64,000 bases of DNA. It comes from Melaminivora sp034675505. Its GTDB lineage: Bacteria; Pseudomonadota; Gammaproteobacteria; Burkholderiales; Burkholderiaceae_C. The notes beneath the pieces were generated by a model. The model was not told the origin of the DNA. It worked only from the letters and a program-made list of their open reading frames with translations, and did not search any database. Numbering within the stretch: the stretch's first letter is position 1; every line of letters begins with the position of its first letter. This document shows positions 53,470-63,413 of the stretch, piece by piece. A program made the translations under genes and the position numbers. The stretch is taken from contig JAUCDD010000025.1 of the NCBI GenBank assembly GCA_034675505.1, positions 248,001 to 312,000 on the forward strand, read 5' to 3'.

Positions 53470-53483
53470 CCCGTGTACACGGG
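53470..53483. promoter_or_regulatory. Perfect 14-bp palindrome CCCGTGTACACGGG
   Basis: Self-complementary sequence in the amidase-htpG divergent gap, 39 bp upstream of the amidase start and just upstream of a heat-shock-like promoter. It could be an operator for either gene; no regulator is encoded nearby. Confidence 0.35.
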
Positions 53484-53493
53484 CGGCACGCGC

Positions 53494-53521
53494 CTTGAAA
53501 CCTGCACGGCCGCCCGCACAT
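53494..53521 (+). promoter_or_regulatory. Candidate sigma-32 heat-shock promoter of htpG
   Basis: CTTGAAA (53494-53500), 13-bp spacer, then CCGCACAT (53514-53521), close to the sigma-32 consensus CTTGAAA-N13-15-CCCCATnT. It lies about 105 bp before the htpG start, and htpG is a classic heat-shock gene. Confidence 0.5.
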
Positions 53522-53550
53522 GGCCTCGCTGTATGCCGGCGCCGGATCCA

Positions 53551-53578
53551 CTCCCTCTCCCGCACGGGGGAGAGGGAG
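53551..53578 (+). promoter_or_regulatory. 11-bp perfect hairpin in predicted htpG 5' leader
   Basis: CTCCCTCTCCC (53551-53561) pairs exactly with GGGAGAGGGAG (53568-53578) over a 6-base loop, 47 bp before the htpG start and downstream of the candidate promoter. It is too far from the ribosome site to block it directly; similar CTCTCCC hairpins are common dispersed motifs in proteobacteria. Confidence 0.4.
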
Positions 53579-53624
53579 CCGAACACCGCCTTTGTCGTTT
53601 CCTTTTTCTCTACCACCGCATCGT

Positions 53625-55590
53625 ATGAGCCAATCCAAGCACCAACACTCCTTCCAGGCCGAAGTTGCGCAACTGCTGCACCTGGTCACGCACTCGCTGT
53701 ACTCCAACAAGGAAATCTTCCTGCGCGAGCTGATCTCCAACGCCTCCGACGCCTGCGACAAGCTGCGCTTCGAGGCGCTGAACGATCCCGGCCTGTACGA
53801 GGGCCAGCCGGACCTGCAAGTGCGCGTGTCCTTCGACAAGGCTGCGCGCACCCTGACCATCGCCGACAACGGCATCGGCATGAGCCAGGGCGAGGCCATC
53901 GAGCACCTGGGCACCATCGCCAAGAGCGGCACCAAGGACTTCATGAGCCGCCTGTCCGGCGACCAGAAGGCCAGCGCCACCGAGCAGGGCCAGCTGATCG
54001 GGCAGTTCGGCGTGGGCTTTTATTCGGGCTTCATCGTGGCCGACCGCATCACCGTCGAGAGCCGCCGTGCCGGCCTGCCGGCCTCCGAGGGGGTGCGCTG
54101 GATGAGCGCCGGCGCGGGCGAGTTCGAGGTCGAGCAGATCGAGCGCAGCGAGCGCGGCACCAGCGTCATCCTGCACCTGCGGGGCGACGCCGAGGACTAC
54201 CTGAACGCCTGGAAGCTCAAGCAGGTCATCGCCAAGTATTCCGACCACATCAGCCTGCCCATCCTGATGGAGCAGGAGGAGTGGAAGGAGTCCGACAAGG
54301 AAGGCGAGCCCGGCGAGATGGTGAAGACGGGCGAGTGGGAGACGGTGAACAAGGCCAGCGCCCTGTGGACGCGCGCGAAGAAGGACATCACCGACGAGCA
54401 GTACCAGGACTTCTACAAGGCCCTCACCCACGACCACGAGAACCCGCTGGCCTGGAGCCACAACCGCGTGGAGGGCAATACCGAGTACACGCAGCTCCTG
54501 TACATCCCCGCCCGCGCGCCGATGGACCTGTGGAACCGCGACAAGGCCGCCGGCGTGAAGCTGTACGTCAAGCGCGTGTTCATCATGGACGACGCCGAGG
54601 CGCTGATGCCCAGCTACCTGCGCTTCGTGCGCGGCGTGATCGACTCCAGCGACCTGCCGCTGAACGTCAGCCGCGAGCTGCTGCAGGAGTCGCGCGACGT
54701 GCGCCTGATCCGCGACGGCTCGACCAAGCGTCCTGTCGATGCTGGAAGACCTGGCGCGCCACGACAAGCACCAGGCCGGCGCGCAGGAAGCCGACGTGCA
54801 GGACGTGGTGAGCGAGGAAGACAAGGCCAAGGAGGGCAAGTACAGCCAGTTCTACGCCGAGTTCGGCGCGGTGCTCAAGGAAGGGCTGGGCGAGGACTTC
54901 TCCAACCGCGAGCGCATCGCCAAGCTGCTGCGCTTTGCCTCGACCAGCAGCGAGGCGGTGAGCGTCAGCCTGCAGGAGTACAAGGCGCGCATGAAGGACG
55001 GCCAGCAGGCCATCTACTACATCACCGCCGATACGCTGGCCGCCGCCAGCAACAGCCCGCAGCTGGAAATCTTCAAGAAAAAGGGCATCGAGGTGCTGCT
55101 CATGACCGACCGGGTCGATGAGTGGGCGCTGGGCTACCTGCACGACTTCGATGGCACGCCGCTGCAGTCGGTGGCCAAGGGCGCCGTCGACCTGGGGCAG
55201 CTGCAGGACGAGGCCGAGAAGAAGGCCGCCGAGGAAGCCGCCGAAGCCTTCAAGCCGCTGCTGGCCAGGCTGAAGGAAGCGCTCAAGGACAAGGCCGAGG
55301 ACGTGCGCGCCACCACCCGCCTGGTGGACTCGCCCGCTTGCCTGGTGGTGCAGGACCATGGCATGAGCACGCAGCTGGCCCGCCTGCTCAAGCAGGCCGG
55401 CCAGAGCGCGCCCGAGACCAAGCCGGTGCTGGAAGTCAACCCCGAGCACCCGCTGGTGAAGAAGCTGGACGGCAGCGTGCACTTCCACGACCTGGCGCAC
55501 ATCCTGTTCGACCAGGCCCTGCTGGCCGAGGGCGGCCTGCCTGCCGACCCCGCCGCCTACGTGCGCCGCGTGAACGCGCTGCTGGCCTGA
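53625..55590 (+). CDS. htpG: Chaperone HtpG (Hsp90), one frameshift
   Basis: ATP-dependent cytoplasmic Hsp90 chaperone. The N-terminal ATP lid and pocket are complete: LYSNKEIFLRELISNASDAC, LTIADNGIGM, HLGTIAKSGTKDF, GQFGVGFYSGF. The middle domain has WSHNRVEGNTEYTQLLYIP and PLNVSRELLQESRDVRLIRDGSTKR. One base is lost near 54730 (the codons after STKR should read VLSMLEDLA); the downstream frame continues LARHDKHQAGAQEADVQDVV to the normal C-terminal dimerisation domain and stop at 55588-55590. Combined length about 655 residues, normal for beta-proteobacterial HtpG. A lone indel in an otherwise perfect gene points to consensus error. Confidence 0.93.
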
Positions 55591-55735
55591 TGGCGCCCCG
55601 GCGCGGCGGCGGCCCCGGCGCCGCCGCGCTGGCGCCTTGGTGACAAGGCCTACTGGCTATCCCCACTGGTCAGCCGCCGCCCGCATGGGACGATGCCCGC
55701 TTTCATGTTCTCGCAACTGGATGAAGGAGCAAGGC

Positions 55736-56725
55736 ATGGCACTGCGCAAGTGGATGACGGCGGCGGCACTGGTATGGGCGGCAGCGGGCGTGGCACACGC
55801 CCAGGGCAGCAAGGCACCGGCGACTACCCCAGCCGCCCGGTCACCATGGTGATACCCGCAGGCGCCGGCGGCGCGACCGACGCGCTGGGCCGCGTGCTCG
55901 GCCAGGAGCTGGCCAAGCGGCTGGGCCAGCCGGTGGTGATCGACAACAAGACCGGCGCCTCCGGCATGCTCGGCGCGCAGGCGGTGGCCCGCGCCGCGCC
56001 CGACGGCTACACGCTGCTCATGTCGTACTCGACGCCCATCTTCTACGTGCAGCACATGTTCGCCAAGGTGCCGTACGACGTGCGCAAGGATTTCGAGTTC
56101 ATCACCGAGATCGCCGCCACCAGCCTGGTGCTGCTGGTCAACAACGACCTGCCCGTGAAGAACATGAAGGAATTCATGGCCTGGGCGCAGCAAAACAAGG
56201 GCAAGGTCAACTACGGCTCCTACGGCCAGGGCTCGGCCGGGCACCTGATGAGCGCGTACCTGAGCGATTCGCGCAAGCTGGACATGACCCACGTCGCCTA
56301 CAAGAGCGAGGCGCCGCACATCGTCGACCTGTCGGCCGGCGTCGTCCCCGGGCCTGGGCACCATCGCGGCGGCGCAAGGCGTGCTCAAGGACAAGCGCGT
56401 GCGCCCCATCGCCATCTTCGGCCCCAAGCGCCTGCCCGAGCCGCCCGACGTGCCGACCATGGCCGAGCAGGGCTTTGCCGACCCCGAGTTCAACACCGTC
56501 GCCTGGTTCACGCTGGTGGCGCCCAAGGGCACGCCCAAGCCCGTGCTGCAGCGGCTGGAGCGCGAGACCATCGACGTGCTGCAATCCACCGCCTTCAAGG
56601 CCCGGCTGCAGGTGTTCGGGCTCGATCCGGTCAAGGGCGGCGCGGCGCAATTCCACAAGGACTTCGACGCCGCCGAGCCCATCATCCAGAAGCTGGTGAA
56701 GATCTCCGGCGCCCGGCAGGAGTGA
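55736..56725 (+). pseudogene. Bug/TctC-type tripartite tricarboxylate transporter binding protein, frameshifted
   Basis: Periplasmic solute-binding protein of the very large Bordetella-Comamonas Bug family. Start 55736 follows TGAAGGAGC and gives a Sec signal MALRKWMTAAALVWAAAGVAHA. A break near 55810 leads into the frame with YPSRPVTMVIPAGAGGATDALGRVLG, then VVIDNKTGASGMLGAQAVARAAPDGYTLLM and the conserved THVAYKS block. A second break near 56350 (in SAGVVPxGxGTIAAAQ) leads to RPIAIFGPKRLPEPPDVPTMAEQGF and the C-terminal end at 56725. Reconstructed length about 325 residues, typical. No TctA/TctB membrane genes nearby, as usual for orphan Bug proteins. Confidence 0.85.
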
Positions 56726-56759
56726 ACGAGCGGCGCGGGGCCGGCGCGCCAGCAGCCGC

Positions 56760-57820
56760 TCACGCCACGAGCGGCTGCTCGCGCATCGCCTGCACCTGCT
56801 GGCGCAGCAGCTGCACCTGCCCGGCCCAGTAGTCCGCCGTGCCAAACCACGGAAAGTTGATGGCGAAGATCGGATCGCCCCCGGCGAAGCGCCGCGCCAG
56901 CCAGGCGCTGTAGTGGATCAGGCGCAGCGTGCGCAGCGGCTCGATGAGCGCCAGCTCGCGCCGGTCGAAGGGCCGCAGCTGCTCGTAGCCCTCCAGCAGC
57001 GCCGACAGCTGCAGCGTGCGCTGGCGCCGCTCGCCCGACAGCAGCATCCACAAGTCCTGCACCGCCGGGCCGCTGCGCGCGTCGTCCAGATCGACGAAGT
57101 GCGGCCCGCCCCCGCCGGCCGCGTCCAGCGGCGTCCACAGCACGTTGCCGGGGGTGGCAATCGCCGTGCAAACGCAGCGAAACCGCACTTTTCAGGCCAA
57201 ACATGCCGCTTGCCGGCGTGGATGAATGATTTGTTGCTATCAATTCGAGAGCCTCATCGCAGGCCTCGCGCCAGGCGCCGGCGTGCTCCGGCGCCACGGC
57301 GCCATGCGCCAGCAGCCATTCGCGCGGCGCGTGGCCGAAGCTGGCCGCATCCAGCGCCGGCCGGTGCTCGAACGCCCGCGCCGCGCCCACGTTGTGCAGC
57401 CGCGCGATGAAGCGGCCCAGCCACTCCAGCGTCTCCCAGTCGTCCTCCTGCAGCTCGGGCTGGCGCCCGCCGCGCCAGGGGCTGACGGAAACCTGGGAAC
57501 CCCGCGTGCGTGTGCAGGCTGGCGCCGGCCAGCTCCAGCGGCGCCACCATGGGCACCTCGGCGCGCGCCAGCTCCTGCGCGAAGGCGTGCTCCTCCAGGA
57601 TCTGCGCCGCGCTCCAGCGCCCGGGGCGGTAGAACTTGGCGACTACCCGGCTGCCGTCCTCCAGCACCGCCTGGTACACGCGGTTCTCGCAGGAGGCCAG
57701 CGCCATCAGGCGCCCGTCGCCGTGCAGGCCGACGTGGCCCAAGGCGTCCAGCACCACGTCGGGAGTGAGCAGGGCGTAGGGGTGGGGGGCGGGTGTGTCG
57801 TCAGCGGGGCGGGGCGTCAT
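56760..57820 (-). pseudogene. srkA: SrkA-type stress response kinase (RdoA/YihE family), frameshifted and carrying an in-frame element
   Basis: Predicted protein kinase of the aminoglycoside-phosphotransferase fold, COG2334. N-terminal: LTPDVVLDALGHVGLHGDGRLMALASCENRVYQAVLEDGSRVVAKFYRPGRWS, with the ATP-binding lysine in VVAKFYRP. A break near 57488 shifts to WETLEWLGRFIARLHNVG (visible across frames) and FEHRPALDAASFGHAPREWL. The catalytic loop RLHGDCHPGNVLW follows with a one-base insertion near 57154, then HFVDLDDARSGPAVQDLWMLLSG (metal-binding DxD). Between EALELI and LRLHGDCH, 20 residues (ATNHSSTPASGMFGLKSAVS) come from a dispersed element at 57187-57245, lengthening the loop just before the catalytic site. 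Start 57820 overlaps the upstream kinase-UspA gene by 20 bp, so both are one transcript. Confidence 0.82.
57187..57245 (+). repeat. Dispersed ~60-bp element, copy E, in frame inside srkA
   Basis: Reads ACTTTTCAGGCCAAACATG, GCTTGCCGGCGTGGATG, TTGTTGCTATCAATTCG. It is antisense to srkA and is translated without a stop. Both ends and the core match the intergenic copies. Confidence 0.8.
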
Positions 57821-59282
57821 GCCCGGCATTGTCGCCAGCCAGGCCGGCGCCCAGCACATCAAACGGCAGCTGCTGCTTGACCAGGATCACGGTGCATGGC
57901 GCGTCGCGCGCCACGCGCATCGGCACGGTGTCCACGAAGCGCTGCAGTTGCAGCCCGTGCGTGGCCGCGCCCAGGATCATCAGGCCCACGCGGTTGCCCT
58001 CGGCGTAGCGCAGCAGCGCCTGCGCCACGTCGGTGGCCTCCAGCACGTGGTAGCTGACGCTATGGCCGGCCAGGGGCAGGGGCTGGGCCCATTGCTTGAG
58101 GCGTGCCAGGTGCAGGCGGCGCAGCGCGGTCTCGCTGCGTTCGGCGTCCGAGCTGCTGGCCGCCGTGGGCGAGAGCACCGTCACGCAGGCCAGCCGCGCC
58201 CCGGGGCGTATGCCCAGCGAGCGCGCCACCGCCTCGCGCAGCGAGTACAGCGTGGCATCGCTCACGCCCTCGTGCGGCAGCGCCACCATGACGATGGGGG
58301 CCTGCTCGATCTGCTCGTGCGGCAGCGGGCTGGGCTGGTAGTGCATGCCGGCGGCGCGCAGCCAGCGCTTGAGGTGCCGCCGCAGCCCCGGGCCGCGCGT
58401 GCGCCGCCCGCGTTCGGTGACGGCCACCTGCTCGGGGTTGGCCAGCTCGAACGCCAGCTGCGCCGCCGAGGGGTAGCGGTCGGCCGCGGCCGGCTCCAGG
58501 CAGCGCAGGATGATTTCCTGCAGCCACTCGGGCAGGTCGGGGCGGTGGGCGCGCGGGGGCTGCGGCGTCATCCACAGGCGCTGGCGCAGGCCGCCGCTGG
58601 TCACCGGCGCGCCGAAGGGCAGCTCGCCGGTGCACATCTCGTACAGCACCACGCCGATGGCGAAGATGTCGCTTCGCAGGTCGCCGCGCACGCCCACCAC
58701 CTGCTCGGGCGCGATCCAGGCGGGCGAGCCGACGGCCTTTCGCATCTCCTCGGCCAGCAGGTCGGGGTAGTGCGCGTGGCACGACAGGCCGAAGTCCAGC
58801 AGCGCCACGCTGCCGTCGGCGCGCACCAGCGCGTTGGCGGGCTTGAGGTCCAGGTGGCAGACGTTTTGCTCGTGCAGGCTGTGCGCGGCCATCGCCAGCG
58901 CGGCGCCGATGCGCGCGACGGCCCCGGGCGAGCGCGCGGCAGGGTCGGCTGCGGGGTGCGCATCCAGCCAGTGCTGCAGCGTGTGGCCCTCGATGTATTC
59001 CATGACCAGGTAGGGCAGGCGCAGCAGGTCGCCGGCGGCGACGAAGCGCGGCACGTGCGGGCCGGACAGCGTGGGCAGGATGGTCAGCTCGACTTCGAAG
59101 CTGACGATGTTCTCGGCGCCGTCGCGCACCGTCATGCGCGGAATCTTCATCGCCATGGCAAAGCCCGGGTCGCGCGCGGCGTTGGCATAGCCCACCCGGT
59201 AGATGTGCGCCATGCCGCCCGAGTGGATGCACTCGTGCACGAGGAAGCCGTCGAGTTCGGTGCCGGGGGCGAGCAGTTGCAT
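57801..59282 (-). CDS. Ser/Thr protein kinase fused to a universal stress protein domain
   Basis: Fusion protein of 493 residues. The eukaryotic-type kinase domain (about 1-270) has the glycine loop HSGGMAHIYRV, the ATP lysine in AMKIPRM, the catalytic loop CHLDLKPANALV (Asp, Lys and Asn kept; Leu replaces Arg of HRD, a non-RD kinase), LLDFGLS, and the APE motif SPAWIAPEQ. A basic linker (about 300-325) leads to a UspA domain (about 335-480: PIVMVALPHEGVSDATLYSLREAV ... GNRVGLMILGAATHG ... DAPCTVILVKQQLPF). No membrane helix, so it is cytoplasmic. Start 59282 is an ATG that gives MQLLAPGTELDGF. The C-terminal end overlaps srkA. Confidence 0.9.
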   Translation of the reverse strand: MQLLAPGTELDGFLVHECIHSGGMAHIYRVGYANAARDPGFAMAMKIPRMTVRDGAENIVSFEVELTILPTLSGPHVPRFVAAGDLLRLPYLVMEYIEGHTLQHWLDAHPAADPAARSPGAVARIGAALAMAAHSLHEQNVCHLDLKPANALVRADGSVALLDFGLSCHAHYPDLLAEEMRKAVGSPAWIAPEQVVGVRGDLRSDIFAIGVVLYEMCTGELPFGAPVTSGGLRQRLWMTPQPPRAHRPDLPEWLQEIILRCLEPAAADRYPSAAQLAFELANPEQVAVTERGRRTRGPGLRRHLKRWLRAAGMHYQPSPLPHEQIEQAPIVMVALPHEGVSDATLYSLREAVARSLGIRPGARLACVTVLSPTAASSSDAERSETALRRLHLARLKQWAQPLPLAGHSVSYHVLEATDVAQALLRYAEGNRVGLMILGAATHGLQLQRFVDTVPMRVARDAPCTVILVKQQLPFDVLGAGLAGDNAGHDAPPR

Positions 59283-59481
59283 GGTGGGCGCGGGGTGCGG
59301 TGGTCGGGCGGGCCCAAGCATAGGCGCGCGGCGCCGGGCTGCCGCCCGGCACAGGTCAAGGCCGGCGAGAATGCCGCGCTGGCCCCGGCTTGCAGCCGGG
59401 CCGTTGCCCTCCTACCCCATCGGCACGGCAGGCGTGCGCTGCGCCGCCTGCCGCCGCACCGCCCCTGCGCCCCATCCGACC

Positions 59482-60463
59482 ATGCCTGCCGCCCTGCTGA
59501 CCCATCACCGCCTGCGCCCTGGCCTGGCCCGTGTCCTGGATGCGCTCCTGCGCGGCGCGGGCCAGGTCATCTTCATGGACAGCGCGCGCACCGGCGCGCT
59601 GTTCTTCGCCGCGCTGGCCTGGGGCGCGTGGGCGGGCGGCACCACCTGGGCCGTGGTGCTGGGCGCGCTGCTGGGCCTGGCGGCCTCAACGCTGGCGGCA
59701 CGCTGGCTGGGCGCGCCGCCCGAGGCGCTGCGCGCCGGGCTGCATGGCTTCAATGGCCTGCTGGTGGGCGCGGGCGTCGCCACCTTCGCGCTGCCGGGGG
59801 CGGCGATGTGGCTGGTGCTGGTGCTGGCGGCGGCGCTGTCGGCGGTGCTGGCGCTGGCGCTTGAGCGCGTGCTGCGGGACTGGGCCCTGCCGGGCTTGAC
59901 GCTGCCCTTCATTGCCTGCACCTGGCTGGTGCTGCTGGCGGCGCGCCAGTGGCCGGCGCTGGCGCTGGCGCCGGGCCTGGCCGCGCCTGCGCTGCCGTTG
60001 GCCGCCCACGCCGGGGCCATGGGCGGCGCAGCCGCGGCCCTGTCCGGGAGGCGCAGCTGCTGGTGCGCGCGGTGCTGGCCAGTGTGGCGCAGTGTTCTTC
60101 GTGAACGACGCGCTGGCCGGGGCCTTGATCCTGCTGGGGCTGGCGCTGCATTCGCGCGCGGCGGCGCTGCTCACGCTGGCCGGCGCCGCCTCGGGCGTGG
60201 CGTGCGCGCTGGCGCTGGGCGCCGACCGCGCGGCGCTGGGGCAGGGCCTGTGGGGCTACACGGCGGCGCTCACGGCGCCGGCGCTGGGCTGCGTCTTCCT
60301 GCCGCCGGGGCGGCGTTCGCTGGCGCTGGCGCTGGGGGGCACGCTGCTGGCCGTGCTGCTGCAGGGCGCCACGGCCACGCTGGTGCAGCCCTGGGGGCTG
60401 CCGCCGCTGACGCTGGCGTTCGTGCTGGCGAGCTGGGCGTTCCTGCTGCTGCGCCGGGGCTGA
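59482..60463 (+). CDS. Urea transporter (Yut/UT family), frameshifted
   Basis: Predicted inner-membrane urea channel. Start 59482 gives a short basic lead and then VIFMDSARTGALFFAALAWG. The first UT repeat has the family motif LHGFNGLLVGAGVATFALPG and the VLRDWALPGLTLPFIACTWLVL helix. Breaks near 60048 and 60093 separate this from the second repeat, which continues VFFVNDALAGALILLGLALHSRAA, LWGYTAALTAPALG and a final LTLAFVLASWAFLLLR. About 325 residues when rejoined, the usual length. No urease genes are present, so urea supply for a distant urease is only assumed. Confidence 0.78.
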
Positions 60464-60472
60464 TGCCGCGCG

Positions 60473-62592
60473 TCAGCGGGGCAGCGGGGGCTGCTGCTCC
60501 AGCGCGCGCCGGATGGCCTGGCCCAGCAGGGTGGCGCCCAGCAGCGAAAGGTGGTCGCGGTCGTAGTACAGCGGCTGGCCATCCCGCATGGCGTGGCACC
60601 AGCGGGCGTCGCACAACAGCTGCGCGGCATCGACCACGATGACCTGCGGGAAGCCGGCCAGCACCGCCGCCACGCGCTGGCGGTACACCTGGCTGCGGGC
60701 GTCGTAGGCGGCGCGCGGCAGCGCGCAGGGGCTGCGCACGGCGTTGGCGCGCCAGCTCCAGGGGCGTGGGCAGGCAGCTCTGGATGTCGAAGCCCAGCTC
60801 GGGGCCGTCGAGCACGAGGACCACCTGCCGCTCCAGGGCCGTCAGCTCGGCCAGCGTGGCGCGCAGGGACGACTCGAAGATGTCGGCCGGCTCACTCAGC
60901 TCGGGCTGCAGGAACGAGCGCACCCCGCTGTAGGGAGTGGTGCCGGCGGCGGGCGCGGCGCCGGCAGGCGGCTCGTCGCCGGCGCTGAAGTCGGTGGCGT
61001 GCGCGTAGGCCGGCCAGCGCCCCATCAGGATCATGGTGCGTAGCTGCGGGCGCTCCAGCACGAAGCGGCGCACTCTCCTGCACGACGCCCCAGCTTGATC
61101 GCATACAGCTCGGGCGTGGGGGGGCTGCCGCCCCAGGTGGCGATGCCCCACAGCGGCGCGGTGAGCGAGGCGCCGACGTGCTGCACGTGCCAGGGCGTGC
61201 CGGCCAGTGCCTGCACCAGGCCCGGGTAGAGGCTGACGGCGTGCGAGTCGCCCAGCAGGGCGACGTTGGCCGGCGGCCCGCCCGGCTCGCTGCGGCAAAA
61301 CAGGTAGGGGCGCATGAACTCGGGCACCGGCGGGTTGAACTGCGCCTGGCACCCGGGCTGCTGGCGCTCGGGCAGCCAGGGGCGGTCGGTGGTGTCCTGC
61401 TGCGCCTGCAGGCTGGCCGCAGCGGCCGGCAGCCGGGCGGGCCAGCCGTCCTGGCGCCACGCCTGCCAGCCCGCCAGCCCCGTGGCCAGCAGCAGGGCGC
61501 ACAGCCAGGCGACCGCGCCGCGGCTGGCGCGCGCGCGGCGCAGCGGCAGTTCGACCAGGCGCCACGTCAGCAGCGCCAGCAGGGCGCTGGCCAGCACCGC
61601 GCCGATGCGCAGCGCCAGCGGCGGCGTGCCGCCCTCGACCAGGCGGGCCAGCGCCAGCAGCGGCCAGTGCCACAGGTACAGCGGATAGCTCAGCTTGCCC
61701 AGCAGCACCAGCGGCCGCCAGGCCAGCAGGCGGCGGTTGGGCCAGGCCTGGCTGCCGGCGGCGATCAAGAGCGCCGCGCCCGCCACGGGCAGCGCGGTGG
61801 CCGCGCCCGGCCAGCGCAGCCCGGGCCGCAGGCAGGCGAAGCCTGGCGCCAAGCGCCAGCAGGCCCAGCCAAGCCGCCAGCTGTTGCCGGCGGCCAGGGC
61901 GGGCGCGCCCGCCAGCGGCGCGCTAGCGCGCGTGACCTGCCAGTGCGCCAGCAGCGTCCCGGCCAGCAGCTCCCAGGCGCGGGTGTGGGGCCAGAAGAAG
62001 GCGCCCGCCGGGTCGGCGCCCGCGCGCATGCCCAGCGCCATCGAGGCCGCCGCCGCCAGCAGCAGGCCGGCGCGCGCCGCCCCCGGCCCCAGGCGCCACA
62101 GTCCCCACGCCAGCAGCGGGAACAGCAGGTAGAAGTGCTCCTCCACGGACAGCGACCACAGGTGCAGCAGCGGCTTGCCGTCCGACTGCCACGTCGAAGT
62201 AGCCGGCCTCGCGCTGCAGCGCGAAGTTCTGCACAAAGCCGGCGCTGGCCGCGACGTGCTTGCCCAGGCGCTGCAGCTCGGACGGGGTGAGCAGCAGCGC
62301 GCCGGCCGAAGGCTGCGCGGCCAGCACCAGCACCAGCGCCGGGAAGATGCGCCGCACGCGGTGCGCGTAGAACTCGGCGAAGCTGAAATCGCCGCGCTGC
62401 AGGCTGCGCAGGATGATCCGCGAGATCAGGTAGCCGGAGATGACGAAGAACACGTCCACGCCGGCAAAGCCGCCGGCGCCAGGGCGGGGGAAAGGCGTGG
62501 AAGGCCAGCACCGGCACCACGGCCAGCGCGCGCAGGCCGTCGATGTCGGGGCGGTAGGCGGGGTGGAAGTTGTGGCGCGCGGCAGGCGTCAT
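60473..62592 (-). pseudogene. OafA/YrhL-type acyltransferase 3 with C-terminal SGNH hydrolase domain, frameshifted
   Basis: Membrane O-acyltransferase that modifies surface polysaccharide or peptidoglycan. N-terminal AT3 domain: YRPDIDGLRALAVVPVLAFHAFP (catalytic His), VDVFFVISGYLISRIILRSL, AHRVRRIFPALVLVL, and LHLWSLSVEEHFYLLFPLLAW with the conserved EEHFYLxFP. About ten membrane helices follow to residue 380. The periplasmic SGNH domain has NVALLGDSHAVSLYPG (Ser nucleophile) and YYDRDHLSLLGA (Asp-His). Breaks occur near 62485, 62200, 61078 and 60762, but all blocks occur in order over about 700 residues. ATG 62592 follows the phosphoesterase gene by 56 bp. Errors rather than decay seem likely. 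Confidence 0.83.
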
Positions 62593-62648
62593 GGCAAGGC
62601 AGCTGCAGCGGCGGCCGCAGCACAGGGGGGACTTTCGCGCAAGGCCGG

Positions 62649-63411
62649 TCAGCGGCCTTTTTCCAGCCGCTCGGCAAAGAACTCGGGCAGGCCGCCGGCG
62701 CGCACCGCCGCCACCTCGGCCAGGTGGTCGTAGGCCACGCGGTGGAAGGTGATGCTGGCGACGCCCGGGTCGAACAGCGCGTACATGGCGCGCACGTCGC
62801 CGTCGCGCGGCTGGCCGCACGAGCCGACGATGGCCAGCCACTGGCGGTGCGGCGGCACCGGCACCGGCACGCCCCGGCCGGGGAGCAAAACGCATCAGCT
62901 TGGCCGTGGGCGTGAGGAAGTACAGCGCCTGCTCGTGCACGTGGCCGCTGAAGACGTAGCGGATCGCCGGGTCGAGCTGCGTGGCGGCGGCCATGCTGCG
63001 CTCGGCGGCGGCGCTGTCGGTGACGTAGTGCCAGCGCTGCGGCGCATCGGCGCTGGCGTGCACCAGCAGCACGTCGGGGCCGGCGCGGGCGGTGAGCGGC
63101 AGGCTGGCCAGGAAGTCGCGCTGCGGCGCGGCGAGGCGCGGGCCGGTCCACTGCGCGCTCACGCCCCCCAGGTTCTGCGCGGTCGCCGGCGGCGCGAGCG
63201 ACGCCTCGTCATGGTTGCCGCGCACCGCCAGCGCCCCTTCCCCGGCCACCAGCTGCATGCACAGGTCCAGCACCGGGCCGGGCTCGGCGCCATAGCCGAC
63301 CAGGTCGCCCAGCAGCGCGAACTGCCGGGCGCCCTGCGCGCGCGCGTGCGCTAGGCAGGCGGTGAACGCCGGCAGGTTGGCGTGGATATCCGACAGCAGC
63401 GCCAGTTTCAT
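62649..63411 (-). CDS. Calcineurin-like metallophosphoesterase, one frameshift
   Basis: Soluble phosphoesterase of about 253 residues. Metal-binding motifs are in order: MKLALLSDIHANL (DxH), FALLGDLVGYG (GDxxG), LAVRGNHDEA (GNHD), DVLLVHASAD and YVFSGHVHEQ (GHxH). A break near 62880 (LMRFAPR) leads to the last 75 residues, RQWLAIVGSCGQPRDGDVRAMYALFDP and FHRVAYDHLAEVAAVRAGGLPEFFAERLEKGR. This layout is the YfcE/MJ0936-like family with the typical VGSVGQPRDG motif (here VGSCGQPRDG). Substrate unknown. Confidence 0.87.
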
Positions 63412-63413
63412 GG

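Noticed and set aside
59333..59350. GC hairpin GCCGGGC-TGCC-GCCCGGC between the kinase and urea transporter genes
   Set aside because: Perfect but short, lies between divergent starts without a T run; such hairpins are expected by chance at this GC content.
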